Position numbers and translations under genes: made by a program. Under the pieces are notes generated by a model, which did not search any database, was not told the DNA's origin, and saw only the letters and a program-made list of their open reading frames with translations. Below, one piece after another: positions 27,028-34,775 of a DNA stretch of 64,000 bases (position 1 is the first letter of the stretch; each line of letters starts with the position of its first letter). Origin of the DNA: an uncultured Lachnospiraceae bacterium (GTDB taxonomy: Bacteria; Bacillota; Clostridia; Lachnospirales; Lachnospiraceae). The stretch lies in the NCBI GenBank assembly GCA_947176065.1, contig CAMWPB010000010.1, positions 18,111 to 82,110 of the forward strand, given 5' to 3'.

Positions 27028-27945
27028 ATGGACGCAATACAACAGGAACTGCTTGCGCAGGTGGCGGGCCTGCATGAAGTGCCGGAGGGCGCGTACAATA
27101 TCCGGGCCAACGGAGAGATGGCGGGCAGGAACACGACTGCCAATATTGATATTACAACCAAGGAAGACTGTCCCGGCATTGATATACGGATTAAACCGGG
27201 GACGAAGTCGGAGAGCGTGCATATCCCGGTGGTGCTGAGCCAGAGCGGCTTACAGGAAAGCGTATATAACGACTTTTTTGTGGGAGAGGACTGCGATATT
27301 ACGATCATAGCGGGCTGCGGCATTCACAACGGCGGTTCCGCGGCGTCGGCACATTCCGGCATTCATCGGTTTTTTGTGGAAAAGAATGCGAAAGTGAGAT
27401 ATGTGGAAAAGCATTACGGCTCCGGGGACGGCAGCGGGGAGCGGATCATGAATCCCACCACCGAGATTCATCTGGCTGAGGGTGCCTCCCTGGAGATGGA
27501 GACGGTGCAGATCAAGGGCATAGATTCGACGGCGCGCACGACGACGGCCAAGGTGGCTGAAGGGGCGAGTCTGGTGATTAAGGAAAAGATTATGACCCAC
27601 GGAAAGCAGTATGCGGAGACGGATTTCACCGTGAATATGGCGGGGGCGGATTCCAGCGTGAACCTGATATCCAGATCGGTGGCGAAGGAACGTTCCAGAC
27701 AGATATTCCGCAGCAGGATCGTGGGCAACGCAAGCTGCCACGGGCACAGCGAATGCGACGCCATCATTATGGATGAGGCAAGCGTCAGCGCGATTCCCGA
27801 GCTGACGGCAAACCATATTGACGCAAACCTGATCCACGAAGCGGCAATCGGAAAAATTGCAGGGGAACAACTGATTAAGCTCATGACGCTCGGACTCACG
27901 GAGAAAGAGGCCGAAGAGCAGATTGTAAAGGGATTTTTGAAATGA
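27028..27945 (+). CDS. Short SufB/SufD-family scaffold (minimal SMS-like system)
   Basis: 305 residues, far shorter than classical SufB (about 465) or SufD (about 420). It consists almost only of the beta-helix core, with HSECDAIIMDEASVSAIPEL, followed by HIDANLIHEAAIGKIAGEQL and a C-terminal helix. ATG 27028 is chosen because GGAGG lies five bases upstream and the start MDAIQQ resembles homologs; ATG 27016 is the alternative. With SufC alone and no sufD, sufS or sufU nearby, this fits the two-component SmsC-SmsB type of Fe-S machinery. Confidence 0.85.
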   Translation: MDAIQQELLAQVAGLHEVPEGAYNIRANGEMAGRNTTANIDITTKEDCPGIDIRIKPGTKSESVHIPVVLSQSGLQESVYNDFFVGEDCDITIIAGCGIHNGGSAASAHSGIHRFFVEKNAKVRYVEKHYGSGDGSGERIMNPTTEIHLAEGASLEMETVQIKGIDSTARTTTAKVAEGASLVIKEKIMTHGKQYAETDFTVNMAGADSSVNLISRSVAKERSRQIFRSRIVGNASCHGHSECDAIIMDEASVSAIPELTANHIDANLIHEAAIGKIAGEQLIKLMTLGLTEKEAEEQIVKGFLK

Positions 27946-29474
27946 GGAAGTTTTTACAGTACGCGTTAAACCGGGTGGTGATTACGGCTCTTCTGGTGCT
28001 TTTGCAGATCGCCTTCTTTCTGATTGTGCTTTTGCGGTGGGGCAATTACTACGTCTGGTTTTCACTGGTGCTGCGTTTTATCACCTTCTGGGCGGTGATT
28101 TACATCATATGGAAACCGAACAACCCTGCCGTGAAATTGGCATGGGTGGTGCCGATTTTGACGTTTCCGCTGTTTGGCGGTGTGCTTTATCTGTGCTACG
28201 GTCACGTGATCGTGCCCAAAAAGCTGCGCGACAGTATGGAGCGGACGGATAAGCTGGTCAGAAAAAATCTGGTGCAGGATAAGAAAACGCTGAAAGACCT
28301 AAAAAGGGAAGATCTGGCGGCGTCGAACCAGAGCGGTTATATTTATTCCTATGCGGCTACGCCGGTTTGGGATCAGACGGCCTCGACGTTTTTCGCGGAC
28401 GGGCGTCCGTGGTGGGAGAGGCTGCTCGATGATCTGGAGAAGGCTGAACACTTCATTTTTCTGGAATTTTTTATTATAAAAGAGGGAAAAATGTGGGATG
28501 CGATTCTGGATATTCTGGAACGCAAGGCAAAGGAGGGCGTGGAGGTCAGGCTGATTTATGACGATATCGGATGCGCGTTTCTTCTGCCGAAATATTACGA
28601 CCGGGTTATAGAAAAGAAGGGAATCAAGTGCGTGGCGTTCAACAGGCTGGTGCCCTTTTTGTCGCTGGTACTGAATAACAGGGATCACAGGAAGATCGTG
28701 GTAATCGACGGCAAGGCGGCCTATACGGGCGGCATCAATCTGTCGGACGAGTATATCAATTATGAGCATCCTTACGGAGATCACTGGAAGGACACAGGAA
28801 TCCGTATTGAGGGAAAGGCTGTCTGGAATTTCACGGTCATGTTTTTACAGATGTGGAATATGTCCCGCTATACGGAAGAGGATTATGGCAGATATTATTA
28901 TCCTTTTGAAAAGATGCCGGGGGCGGAAGGCTATGTGCAGCCGTATATGGATACGCCGTTTGATGATGAGACGCTGGGGGAAAATGTATACCTGAACATG
29001 ATCGGCGCCGCTGAGCGTTATATCTGGATTTATACGCCTTATCTGGTTACGGACAATGAAATGATTACGGCACTTAAGCTGGCGGCGAAGCGGGGCGTGG
29101 ATGTGCGGATTGTGACACCCGGCGTGCCGGATAAGAAATTTGTATACTGGCTGACACAGTCCAATTACCAGAATCTGATCGGGGCAGGTGTCAGGATCTT
29201 TCAGTACAGGCCGGGCTTTATCCATGCCAAATGTGTGCTTTCGGATGATAAGTCGGCTGCGGTTGGTACGATTAATTTTGATTACAGAAGCTTCTACCAT
29301 CATTTTGAGTGCGGCGTGTACCTTTACCGGGCGCAGGCGGTGGAGGAGTTAAAAAAGGATATGGAGAAGACTTTCGGGGTATGCGAGGAAATCACGATGT
29401 CATGGTGTCAGGAGAAATTTGTAAAGACCAATGTGATCGGCCCGCTGTTAAAATTGCTGTCACCGTTAATGTAA
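27942..29474 (+). CDS. cls: Cardiolipin synthase
   Basis: Membrane phospholipase D-family enzyme joining two phosphatidylglycerol molecules into cardiolipin. 510 residues. Two N-terminal membrane helices (about 10-58) are followed by a short PLDN-type stretch and two HKD motifs: HRKIVVIDGKAAYTGGINL (about 247) and HAKCVLSDDKSAAVGTINFD (about 427). It overlaps the sufB-like gene by four bases (ATGA), so it is translated from the same message. Confidence 0.95.
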   Translation: MRKFLQYALNRVVITALLVLLQIAFFLIVLLRWGNYYVWFSLVLRFITFWAVIYIIWKPNNPAVKLAWVVPILTFPLFGGVLYLCYGHVIVPKKLRDSMERTDKLVRKNLVQDKKTLKDLKREDLAASNQSGYIYSYAATPVWDQTASTFFADGRPWWERLLDDLEKAEHFIFLEFFIIKEGKMWDAILDILERKAKEGVEVRLIYDDIGCAFLLPKYYDRVIEKKGIKCVAFNRLVPFLSLVLNNRDHRKIVVIDGKAAYTGGINLSDEYINYEHPYGDHWKDTGIRIEGKAVWNFTVMFLQMWNMSRYTEEDYGRYYYPFEKMPGAEGYVQPYMDTPFDDETLGENVYLNMIGAAERYIWIYTPYLVTDNEMITALKLAAKRGVDVRIVTPGVPDKKFVYWLTQSNYQNLIGAGVRIFQYRPGFIHAKCVLSDDKSAAVGTINFDYRSFYHHFECGVYLYRAQAVEELKKDMEKTFGVCEEITMSWCQEKFVKTNVIGPLLKLLSPLM

Positions 29475-29568
29475 GCAGAGTGAAAAAGATATTTTTATCG
29501 TGAGATTTGCGTTTGCGCGTTGGCCGGCACAGATCCGTTATGCGCAAAAAAAGGATGGAGATGGATTT

Positions 29569-30285
29569 ATGATACGGTTTTTTAAGGTGATTGTGTGGAA
29601 TCTGCCGAGGATTTACATGATACCCAAAATGGCATACAAGGCCAGGCATAAGGAGCGGTACGGCGAGGAGGCCTGCTACGCTTATGCAAGGCTGGCTATC
29701 CGGCGGATGATGCGTGCGGGGCGCATCTACACGAAGCGTTTTGGTGCGGAGAACCTTCCAAAAGAAGGCGGTTATCTCCTGTGTCCGAACCATCAGGGAA
29801 AATACGATGCGCTGGGGATTATGATATCTCACGACAAGCCCTGTTCGGTAGTGATCGATGACGCCAAGTCCCACGGGCTTCTGGTCAAGCAGTTTATCGA
29901 TCTGGTACAGGGAAAACGTCTGAAAAAGGATGACGCCAGACAGTCCATAGGGATTATCAGGGAACTGGCGGAGGATACCGGAAAAGGACGGCGTTTCATT
30001 ATTTTCCCGGAGGGAGGCTATTTTCATAATCACAATACGGTGGGAGAATTTAAACCCGGATGCTTTAAGAGCGCGGTGAAGGCCAGAGTGCCGATTGTGC
30101 CGGTGGCGCTTATCGATTCTTACCGGGTATTTGAGGAATGGACACTGCGAAGAGTGGAAACGCAGGTACATTTCTTAAAAGCGATCCCTTACGAAGAATA
30201 TAAGGGCATGACTACGACGCAGATTGCGGAGATGGTAAAAGACCGGATCACGAGCAGAATCAGCGAGGTAGTCAGCCCTGCATAG
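29569..30285 (+). CDS. plsC: 1-acylglycerol-3-phosphate O-acyltransferase (PlsC family)
   Basis: Membrane-associated acyltransferase making phosphatidic acid from lysophosphatidate. 238 residues from ATG 29569; an open extension to 29500 has no better start. Motif I is NHQGKYD (NHxxxxD, about 80-86), motif III FPEGG (about 145) and motif IV VPIVPVAL (about 176). It follows cls after 94 bases, giving a phospholipid pair. It is convergent with tmcAL, with five bases between the stops. Confidence 0.88.
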   Translation: MIRFFKVIVWNLPRIYMIPKMAYKARHKERYGEEACYAYARLAIRRMMRAGRIYTKRFGAENLPKEGGYLLCPNHQGKYDALGIMISHDKPCSVVIDDAKSHGLLVKQFIDLVQGKRLKKDDARQSIGIIRELAEDTGKGRRFIIFPEGGYFHNHNTVGEFKPGCFKSAVKARVPIVPVALIDSYRVFEEWTLRRVETQVHFLKAIPYEEYKGMTTTQIAEMVKDRITSRISEVVSPA

Positions 30286-30290
30286 GAAAA

Positions 30291-31538
30291 TTATAGTTTT
30301 ATGATCGGAATTTTATATTCGTTGATTTCCGTCGAAGGGTTTTCGCCGGGAAATTTATTGCGGACAACACTCTGATAAATATGGCTTGCATAGATGTCTT
30401 TTTCCAGCATGGAAAGACCCGTCGGTGCAAGCTGTTTTTCTGCGTCCGCAAGTTTGGAGAGGAGCGGGATTCCCGCGTTCTTCTTGATGGCGGAAAGAAG
30501 CGGGGAGGCGCTTTGTCTAAAACCCAGCATGCGGGCATAAAAAATCCATCCTTCCTGTCCGTAGAGCATCAGACTGTCCCTGCGGATGTCCAGCAGGATA
30601 TGCAGCAGGCTTCTGGAAATCCGGGCATAAGTGCGGTTCTTGGATTTCAGGAGATCGCAGAAGGAGCGAAAATCGCAGTAGTTCGGTAAAAATTTACGAA
30701 TGCGGTCCGAAAGCTCCCTGTCGATATCGGGGTAATCCGTATAGTCGGCGCTTTCTCTGGAGAGCAGACTGTACTGTGCCAGCAGAGAAAAATCATCCGC
30801 AAAGACAGGGAAGGATTTCAGGTAGGCGTCCTCCATCACTTTTAAGGAGGCTGAGGGAATCTGCCGTACAAGTCCTTCCGAGGGGCCTGCATGCCGGAGA
30901 GACTCCCGGATCGCCAGGGCAGAGCAGAAGCCGTTGTCCAGACTGTTGTCGTGGTAGGAGGAGCCGGCGCGTTTTACGGTATATGGTACAATTGTGCTCT
31001 CCCAGAAGAGAAGCGCCTTGCAGTATTCGATGCCCAGAATGTTGTTTGGGCTGGTCAGTATGTTGATGTGGGACGTCAGATGAGGTGCGGAAGCCTCCAG
31101 AGCAGCGTTTCTTGCCTGGGGGTAGGTGTGTCCCAGACGGAGCTCCTGATCCAGCGTCCGTTTGAAGACAGGGCTTTCATCCAAAAGCGCCTTCGCAAAT
31201 TCCGTCAATACGCGGATGTCGCCGGATTCGCTGCCAAAGCAGACCGCATCAACGACTCCCAGTTTGTCGAGGAGAGCCACTGAACTGCGTGCAAAGTGCT
31301 CGGCACTGCTTATGGAATAGCAGACAGGGAGCTCAATCACCAGATCCGCGCCGTTTTTCAGAGCGCATTCGGCGCGCAGATATTTGTCCATCAGGGCGGG
31401 TGCGCCGCGCTGGACAAAATCGCCGCTCATAACTACAACGCAGTAATCGGCATGCGTAAGCTCTTTGGCCTTTCTGATGTGATAGGCATGTCCGTTATGA
31501 AACGGATTATATTCTGCAATAATTCCGACCGTTTTCAT
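30291..31538 (-). CDS. tmcAL: tRNA(Met) cytidine acetate ligase
   Basis: Makes N4-acetylcytidine at the wobble base of elongator tRNA-Met from acetate and ATP, formerly YlbM. 415 residues. The N-terminus VGIIAEYNPFHNGHAYHI contains the nucleotidyltransferase HxGH motif (HNGH), followed by VVVMSGDFVQRG. Start at 31538, with GGGAGAAG on the minus strand. The gene is divergent from pta, which would make acetyl-phosphate and, through ackA, acetate, its substrate. Confidence 0.93.
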   Translation of the reverse strand: MKTVGIIAEYNPFHNGHAYHIRKAKELTHADYCVVVMSGDFVQRGAPALMDKYLRAECALKNGADLVIELPVCYSISSAEHFARSSVALLDKLGVVDAVCFGSESGDIRVLTEFAKALLDESPVFKRTLDQELRLGHTYPQARNAALEASAPHLTSHINILTSPNNILGIEYCKALLFWESTIVPYTVKRAGSSYHDNSLDNGFCSALAIRESLRHAGPSEGLVRQIPSASLKVMEDAYLKSFPVFADDFSLLAQYSLLSRESADYTDYPDIDRELSDRIRKFLPNYCDFRSFCDLLKSKNRTYARISRSLLHILLDIRRDSLMLYGQEGWIFYARMLGFRQSASPLLSAIKKNAGIPLLSKLADAEKQLAPTGLSMLEKDIYASHIYQSVVRNKFPGENPSTEINEYKIPIIKL

Positions 31539-31641
31539 GGTTTTTCCGCTTCTCCCAAAGTGTCAAATAATATCTGATTTCAGTTTATCACAATGCGTTG
31601 GATTTGTATTGTTTTTTCTTACAAACAGATCAGAAAATTAC

Positions 31642-31670
31642 TTGTCTAAGAAAGCGGAATTAGGTATCAT
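31642..31670 (+). promoter_or_regulatory. Promoter for pta
   Basis: TTGTCT (31642-31647), a 17-base spacer and TATCAT (31665-31670), 28 bases before the pta ATG. No CcpA site was recognised nearby. Confidence 0.6.
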
Positions 31671-31698
31671 GTTATATAGAAAGAAGGAGGGTATAGCT

Positions 31699-32700
31699 AT
31701 GTCTTATATTGATCTGATGAAAGAGAAGGCAAGAAGCGATAAAAAGACAATTGTTCTGCCGGAAACCAACGACAAAAGGACTCTGATCGCAGCGGCCAAT
31801 ATTCTAAAGGAAGGGATCGCCGATATCATCATGGTGGGGAATGAGGAGAAGATCATGGACGGTGCGGGCTGGCTGGAAGTGGAGCTGGACGGTGTGCAGA
31901 TCATTGATCCCGAAAAAACGGAAAAGCTGGACGAGTACGTCGAGCTGTTGTATGAAATCAGAAAAAATAAGGGGATGACGCCGGAGAAGGCAAGGGAGAC
32001 GCTGCTTAAGGATTATCTGACCTTCGGCGTGGTGATGGTTAAGGCCAATGACGCGGACGGTATGGTGGCGGGGGCCTGTCATGCCACGGCGGATACGCTG
32101 CGCCCGGCATTGCAGATTTTAAAGACTGCGCCCGGTGTGAAGCTGGTATCGGGCTTTTTTATTCTCGATGTGCCGGACTGTGAGTTCGGTGAGAACGGCA
32201 CTTTCATCTTTGCGGACTGTGGTCTGAATCAGGACCCCACAGCGGAGGAACTGGCGGCTATCGCGGACACTTCCGCCAAGAGCTTTAAGAGCCTTGTGGG
32301 CGCGAAGCCGATTATCGCCATGCTGTCCCACTCGACCAAGGGCAGCGCCAAGCATCCGCTGGTGGACAAGATGGTGGAGGCGACACGGATTGCCCACGAG
32401 CAGTATCCGCACCTCACCATCGACGGTGAGCTGCAGTCCGACGCCGCGCTGGTTCCTCAGGTGGCTAAATCCAAAGCGCCCGGCAGCGAGGTGGCGGGTA
32501 AGGCCAACGTGCTGATTTTCCCCAATCTGGACTGTGGCAATATCGGTTATAAACTGGTGCAGAGACTCGGCAAGGCAGAAGCCTACGGCCCCATGCTGCA
32601 AGGCATCTCCAAGCCCGTAAACGACCTCTCCCGCGGCTGCTCCTGGCAGGACATCGTAGGCGTAGTAGCATTAACGGCGGTTCAAGCACAACTTGTGTGA
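31699..32700 (+). CDS. pta: Phosphate acetyltransferase
   Basis: Converts acetyl-CoA plus phosphate to acetyl-phosphate, the first step of acetate fermentation. 333 residues from ATG 31699 with AAGGAGG; the open extension to 31537 crosses the promoter and is rejected. Family landmarks: VLPETNDKRTLIAA near the start, GACHATADTLRPALQI near 120, and VLIFPNLDCGNIGYKLVQR near 272. Short single-domain class. ackA lies downstream, separated by a structured repeat. Confidence 0.96.
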   Translation: MSYIDLMKEKARSDKKTIVLPETNDKRTLIAAANILKEGIADIIMVGNEEKIMDGAGWLEVELDGVQIIDPEKTEKLDEYVELLYEIRKNKGMTPEKARETLLKDYLTFGVVMVKANDADGMVAGACHATADTLRPALQILKTAPGVKLVSGFFILDVPDCEFGENGTFIFADCGLNQDPTAEELAAIADTSAKSFKSLVGAKPIIAMLSHSTKGSAKHPLVDKMVEATRIAHEQYPHLTIDGELQSDAALVPQVAKSKAPGSEVAGKANVLIFPNLDCGNIGYKLVQRLGKAEAYGPMLQGISKPVNDLSRGCSWQDIVGVVALTAVQAQLV

Positions 32701-32701
32701 T

Positions 32702-32828
32702 AAGCTGACACGGCGCGGCCGGACGTTAAGGCACGGATCGTGTTTACACGTATCCGGGACTTGACGGGTGGACATGTCGTGTAGCAACACGACCGAGAGA
32801 ACGAAGTTCTCGAGGGGCGTGTCAGTTT
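32702..32828 (+). repeat. 127-nt foldback element between pta and ackA
   Basis: Outer arms AAGCTGACACG (32702-32712) and CGTGTCAGTTT (32818-32828) are complementary with one G-U pair. Inside are hairpins around GGATCGTG...CACGTATCC, GTCGTGT-AGCA-ACACGAC (32776-32793) and GAGAAC-GAA-GTTCTC (32797-32811). No ORF. Confidence 0.75.
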
Positions 32829-32834
32829 ATCCAA

Positions 32835-32868
32835 AGGAAAACCGAAGGTTTTTCGAGCGGGCACTGCG
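32835..32868 (+). repeat. GAA-loop hairpin repeat, copy before ackA
   Basis: AAAACC-GAA-GGTTTT hairpin followed by TCGAGC, two variable bases and GCACTGCG. Apart from those two bases, 32835-32868 is identical to 50592-50625, upstream of yitT. Confidence 0.8.
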
Positions 32869-32905
32869 GGGTAAATTATAGAAATTATAGAAAGAAGGTA
32901 AACTC

Positions 32906-34102
32906 ATGAATATACTTGTTATCAACTGTGGAAGCTCCTCCTTAAAATTCCAGCTCATCGACGCGGAGACGGAGAAGCAGATCGCGAAAGGCCTTTGCGA
33001 GCGCATCGGCATTGACGGCAGCCAGCTTGTCTACCAGCCAGCGGGCGGAGATAAGGAAGAGACGGTAACTCCCATGCCCGATCATACCAAGGCCATCGAG
33101 CTGGTTTTAAACGCGCTGATGAATGAAAAGACAGGCGTGGTGAAATCTCTGGATGAAATTGGTGCGGTTGGACACCGTATTGTGCACGGCGGAGAAAAAT
33201 TTGCGTCGTCCACCATCATTACCGAGGAGGTGGTCGAGGCGATCAGAGCCTGCAATGAGCTGGCGCCCTTACATAATCCGGCGAATCTGATCGGTATTGA
33301 TGCCTGTAAAAAGCTGATGCCGAATACCCCCATGGTGGGTGTGTTTGATACGGCTTTTCACCAGACCATGCCCCCCAAGGCGTATCTGTACGGTCTGCCT
33401 TACGAATACTATGAGAAATACAAGGTGAGAAGATACGGTTTCCACGGTACAAGCCATTCCTATGTATCAAAACGGGCAGCGGCGATTCTGGGTAAAGACT
33501 ATGAGGATATGAAGATTATTGTCTGCCATCTGGGCAACGGTGCAAGCATTTCAGCCGTGGAGAACGGGAAATGCGTGGACACTTCTATGGGCCTTACCCC
33601 GCTTGAGGGTCTGATTATGGGCACACGTTCCGGCGATATTGATCCGGCGATCATCGAGTTTATCGCCCATAAGGAGAATAAGACCATAGACGAGGTGATG
33701 ACCATACTGAATAAGAAGTCCGGCGTGCTGGGGCTTTCCGACAATCTGTCCTCGGATTTCAGGGACTTGGAGAAATCTTATGTGGCAGGAGAGGAGCGGG
33801 GGCTTCGCACCATTCTCGCTTTTTCCTACCGGGTGGCGAAGTATATCGGCGCTTACACCGCGGCCATGAACGGCGTGGACGCCATCTGCTTTACGGCGGG
33901 CGTGGGCGAGAACAATCCCTTAGTGAGAAAGCATGTCTGTGGGCAGCTTGGATATCTTGGCATCGCGCTGGATGAGGAGAAAAATGAAGTGCGCGGGGAG
34001 GAGCGGGAGATCAGCACACCCGATTCCAAAGTGAAAGTGCTTGTGGTTCCTACCAATGAGGAGCTTGCGATTGCGAGGGAGACGGCGGCATTGGTGAAAT
34101 AA
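32906..34102 (+). CDS. ackA: Acetate kinase
   Basis: Makes ATP and acetate from acetyl-phosphate. 398 residues, standard length. Signatures: ILVINCGSSSLKFQL at the N-terminus, HRIVHGGEKF (about 90), VFDTAFHQTMP (about 146), YGFHGTSHSYV (about 178) and CHLGNGASISA (about 206). ATG follows GAAGG. It is the partner of pta; the 205-base gap between them is filled by repeats and lacks an obvious promoter. Confidence 0.97.
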   Translation: MNILVINCGSSSLKFQLIDAETEKQIAKGLCERIGIDGSQLVYQPAGGDKEETVTPMPDHTKAIELVLNALMNEKTGVVKSLDEIGAVGHRIVHGGEKFASSTIITEEVVEAIRACNELAPLHNPANLIGIDACKKLMPNTPMVGVFDTAFHQTMPPKAYLYGLPYEYYEKYKVRRYGFHGTSHSYVSKRAAAILGKDYEDMKIIVCHLGNGASISAVENGKCVDTSMGLTPLEGLIMGTRSGDIDPAIIEFIAHKENKTIDEVMTILNKKSGVLGLSDNLSSDFRDLEKSYVAGEERGLRTILAFSYRVAKYIGAYTAAMNGVDAICFTAGVGENNPLVRKHVCGQLGYLGIALDEEKNEVRGEEREISTPDSKVKVLVVPTNEELAIARETAALVK

Positions 34103-34121
34103 TCTGGAAGGACTGGCGAGT

Positions 34122-34430
34122 ATGTGTGAGATTATTTATACGTCATTGCAGATTCAAACGATTTTGCAGCCTGTATTTGCAGATCATAAAATTAAGAAGG
34201 CAATTCTTTTTGGCTCCTACGCAGAGGGGAAAGCGAAGAAGAACAGCGATGTTGATATTTTGGTTGATAGTGGATTAAGAGGGCTGTCTTTTTTCGGTCT
34301 GCTTGAGGATGTTGTGACAGCACTTGGGAAGAATGTCGATTTACTTGATGTTTCACAGCTTACATCAGATTCACTGGTTGGTGAGGAGATTAAAAAAAAT
34401 GGAGTGGTGATTTATGGACAGGAAGGATAG
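34122..34430 (+). CDS. mntA: MNT-domain nucleotidyltransferase (MntA-type antitoxin)
   Basis: A 102-residue minimal nucleotidyltransferase with the GS-x10-DxD motif: GSYAEGKAKKNSDVDILVD (about 31-49). In MntA-HepT systems the MNT protein AMPylates the HEPN RNase and neutralises it. It is AT-richer than the neighbouring ackA, 19 bases downstream of it. The adjacent hepT is only a shortened remnant, overlapping by 17 bases, so the pair is probably no longer a working toxin-antitoxin module. Confidence 0.85.
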   Translation: MCEIIYTSLQIQTILQPVFADHKIKKAILFGSYAEGKAKKNSDVDILVDSGLRGLSFFGLLEDVVTALGKNVDLLDVSQLTSDSLVGEEIKKNGVVIYGQEG

Positions 34431-34581
34431 GCAGGTCTTAGAGAAAATATCTTGGAAACAGCTTTATGGTATGCGAAATCGGATTGTTCATGGCTATTCC
34501 GGCGTGAACATGAATATTGTATGGGATACGATCAGAGAAGATTTACCGTTGCTGAAAGCTGAGATAGAAAAGTATATATAG
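34414..34581 (+). pseudogene. hepT: Internally deleted HepT (HEPN RNase) remnant
   Basis: A 55-codon frame starting MDRKDRQVLEKI, which resembles the usual HepT N-terminus, joined directly to SWKQLYGMRNRIVHGY, the HEPN Rx4-6H motif that normally lies about 80 residues in. The C-terminal NIVWDTIREDLPLLKAEI also matches HepT. The roughly 65 residues normally between these parts are absent while the frame is kept, so this looks like an in-frame deletion derivative. Only part of the four-helix bundle remains, so RNase activity is doubtful. Confidence 0.7.
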
Positions 34582-34600
34582 TCCGAGAATGGGATATTTC

Positions 34601-34652
34601 ATAAATTCCTCAATTTGAGCAGATAAGAAACTGCATGAATTGAGGGATTTAT
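34601..34652. repeat. 52-nt near-perfect inverted repeat
   Basis: ATAAATTCCTCAATT (34601-34615) pairs with AATTGAGGGATTTAT (34638-34652) with one G-U, plus an inner GCAG / CTGC. There is no T-run downstream on the plus strand, so it is not a classical terminator. The remaining gap to 34775 shows no gene. Confidence 0.6.
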
Positions 34653-34775
34653 TATGTCATTGCGCATTTGCCATGCATCTTACCATCATAAATAAACCAC
34701 TTACCGTCCCTTTTATTGCCAGAAAAAATGTTTGGCGTTACCATGTGGCCATACGAAAAAGGAGGCGGATGGATA

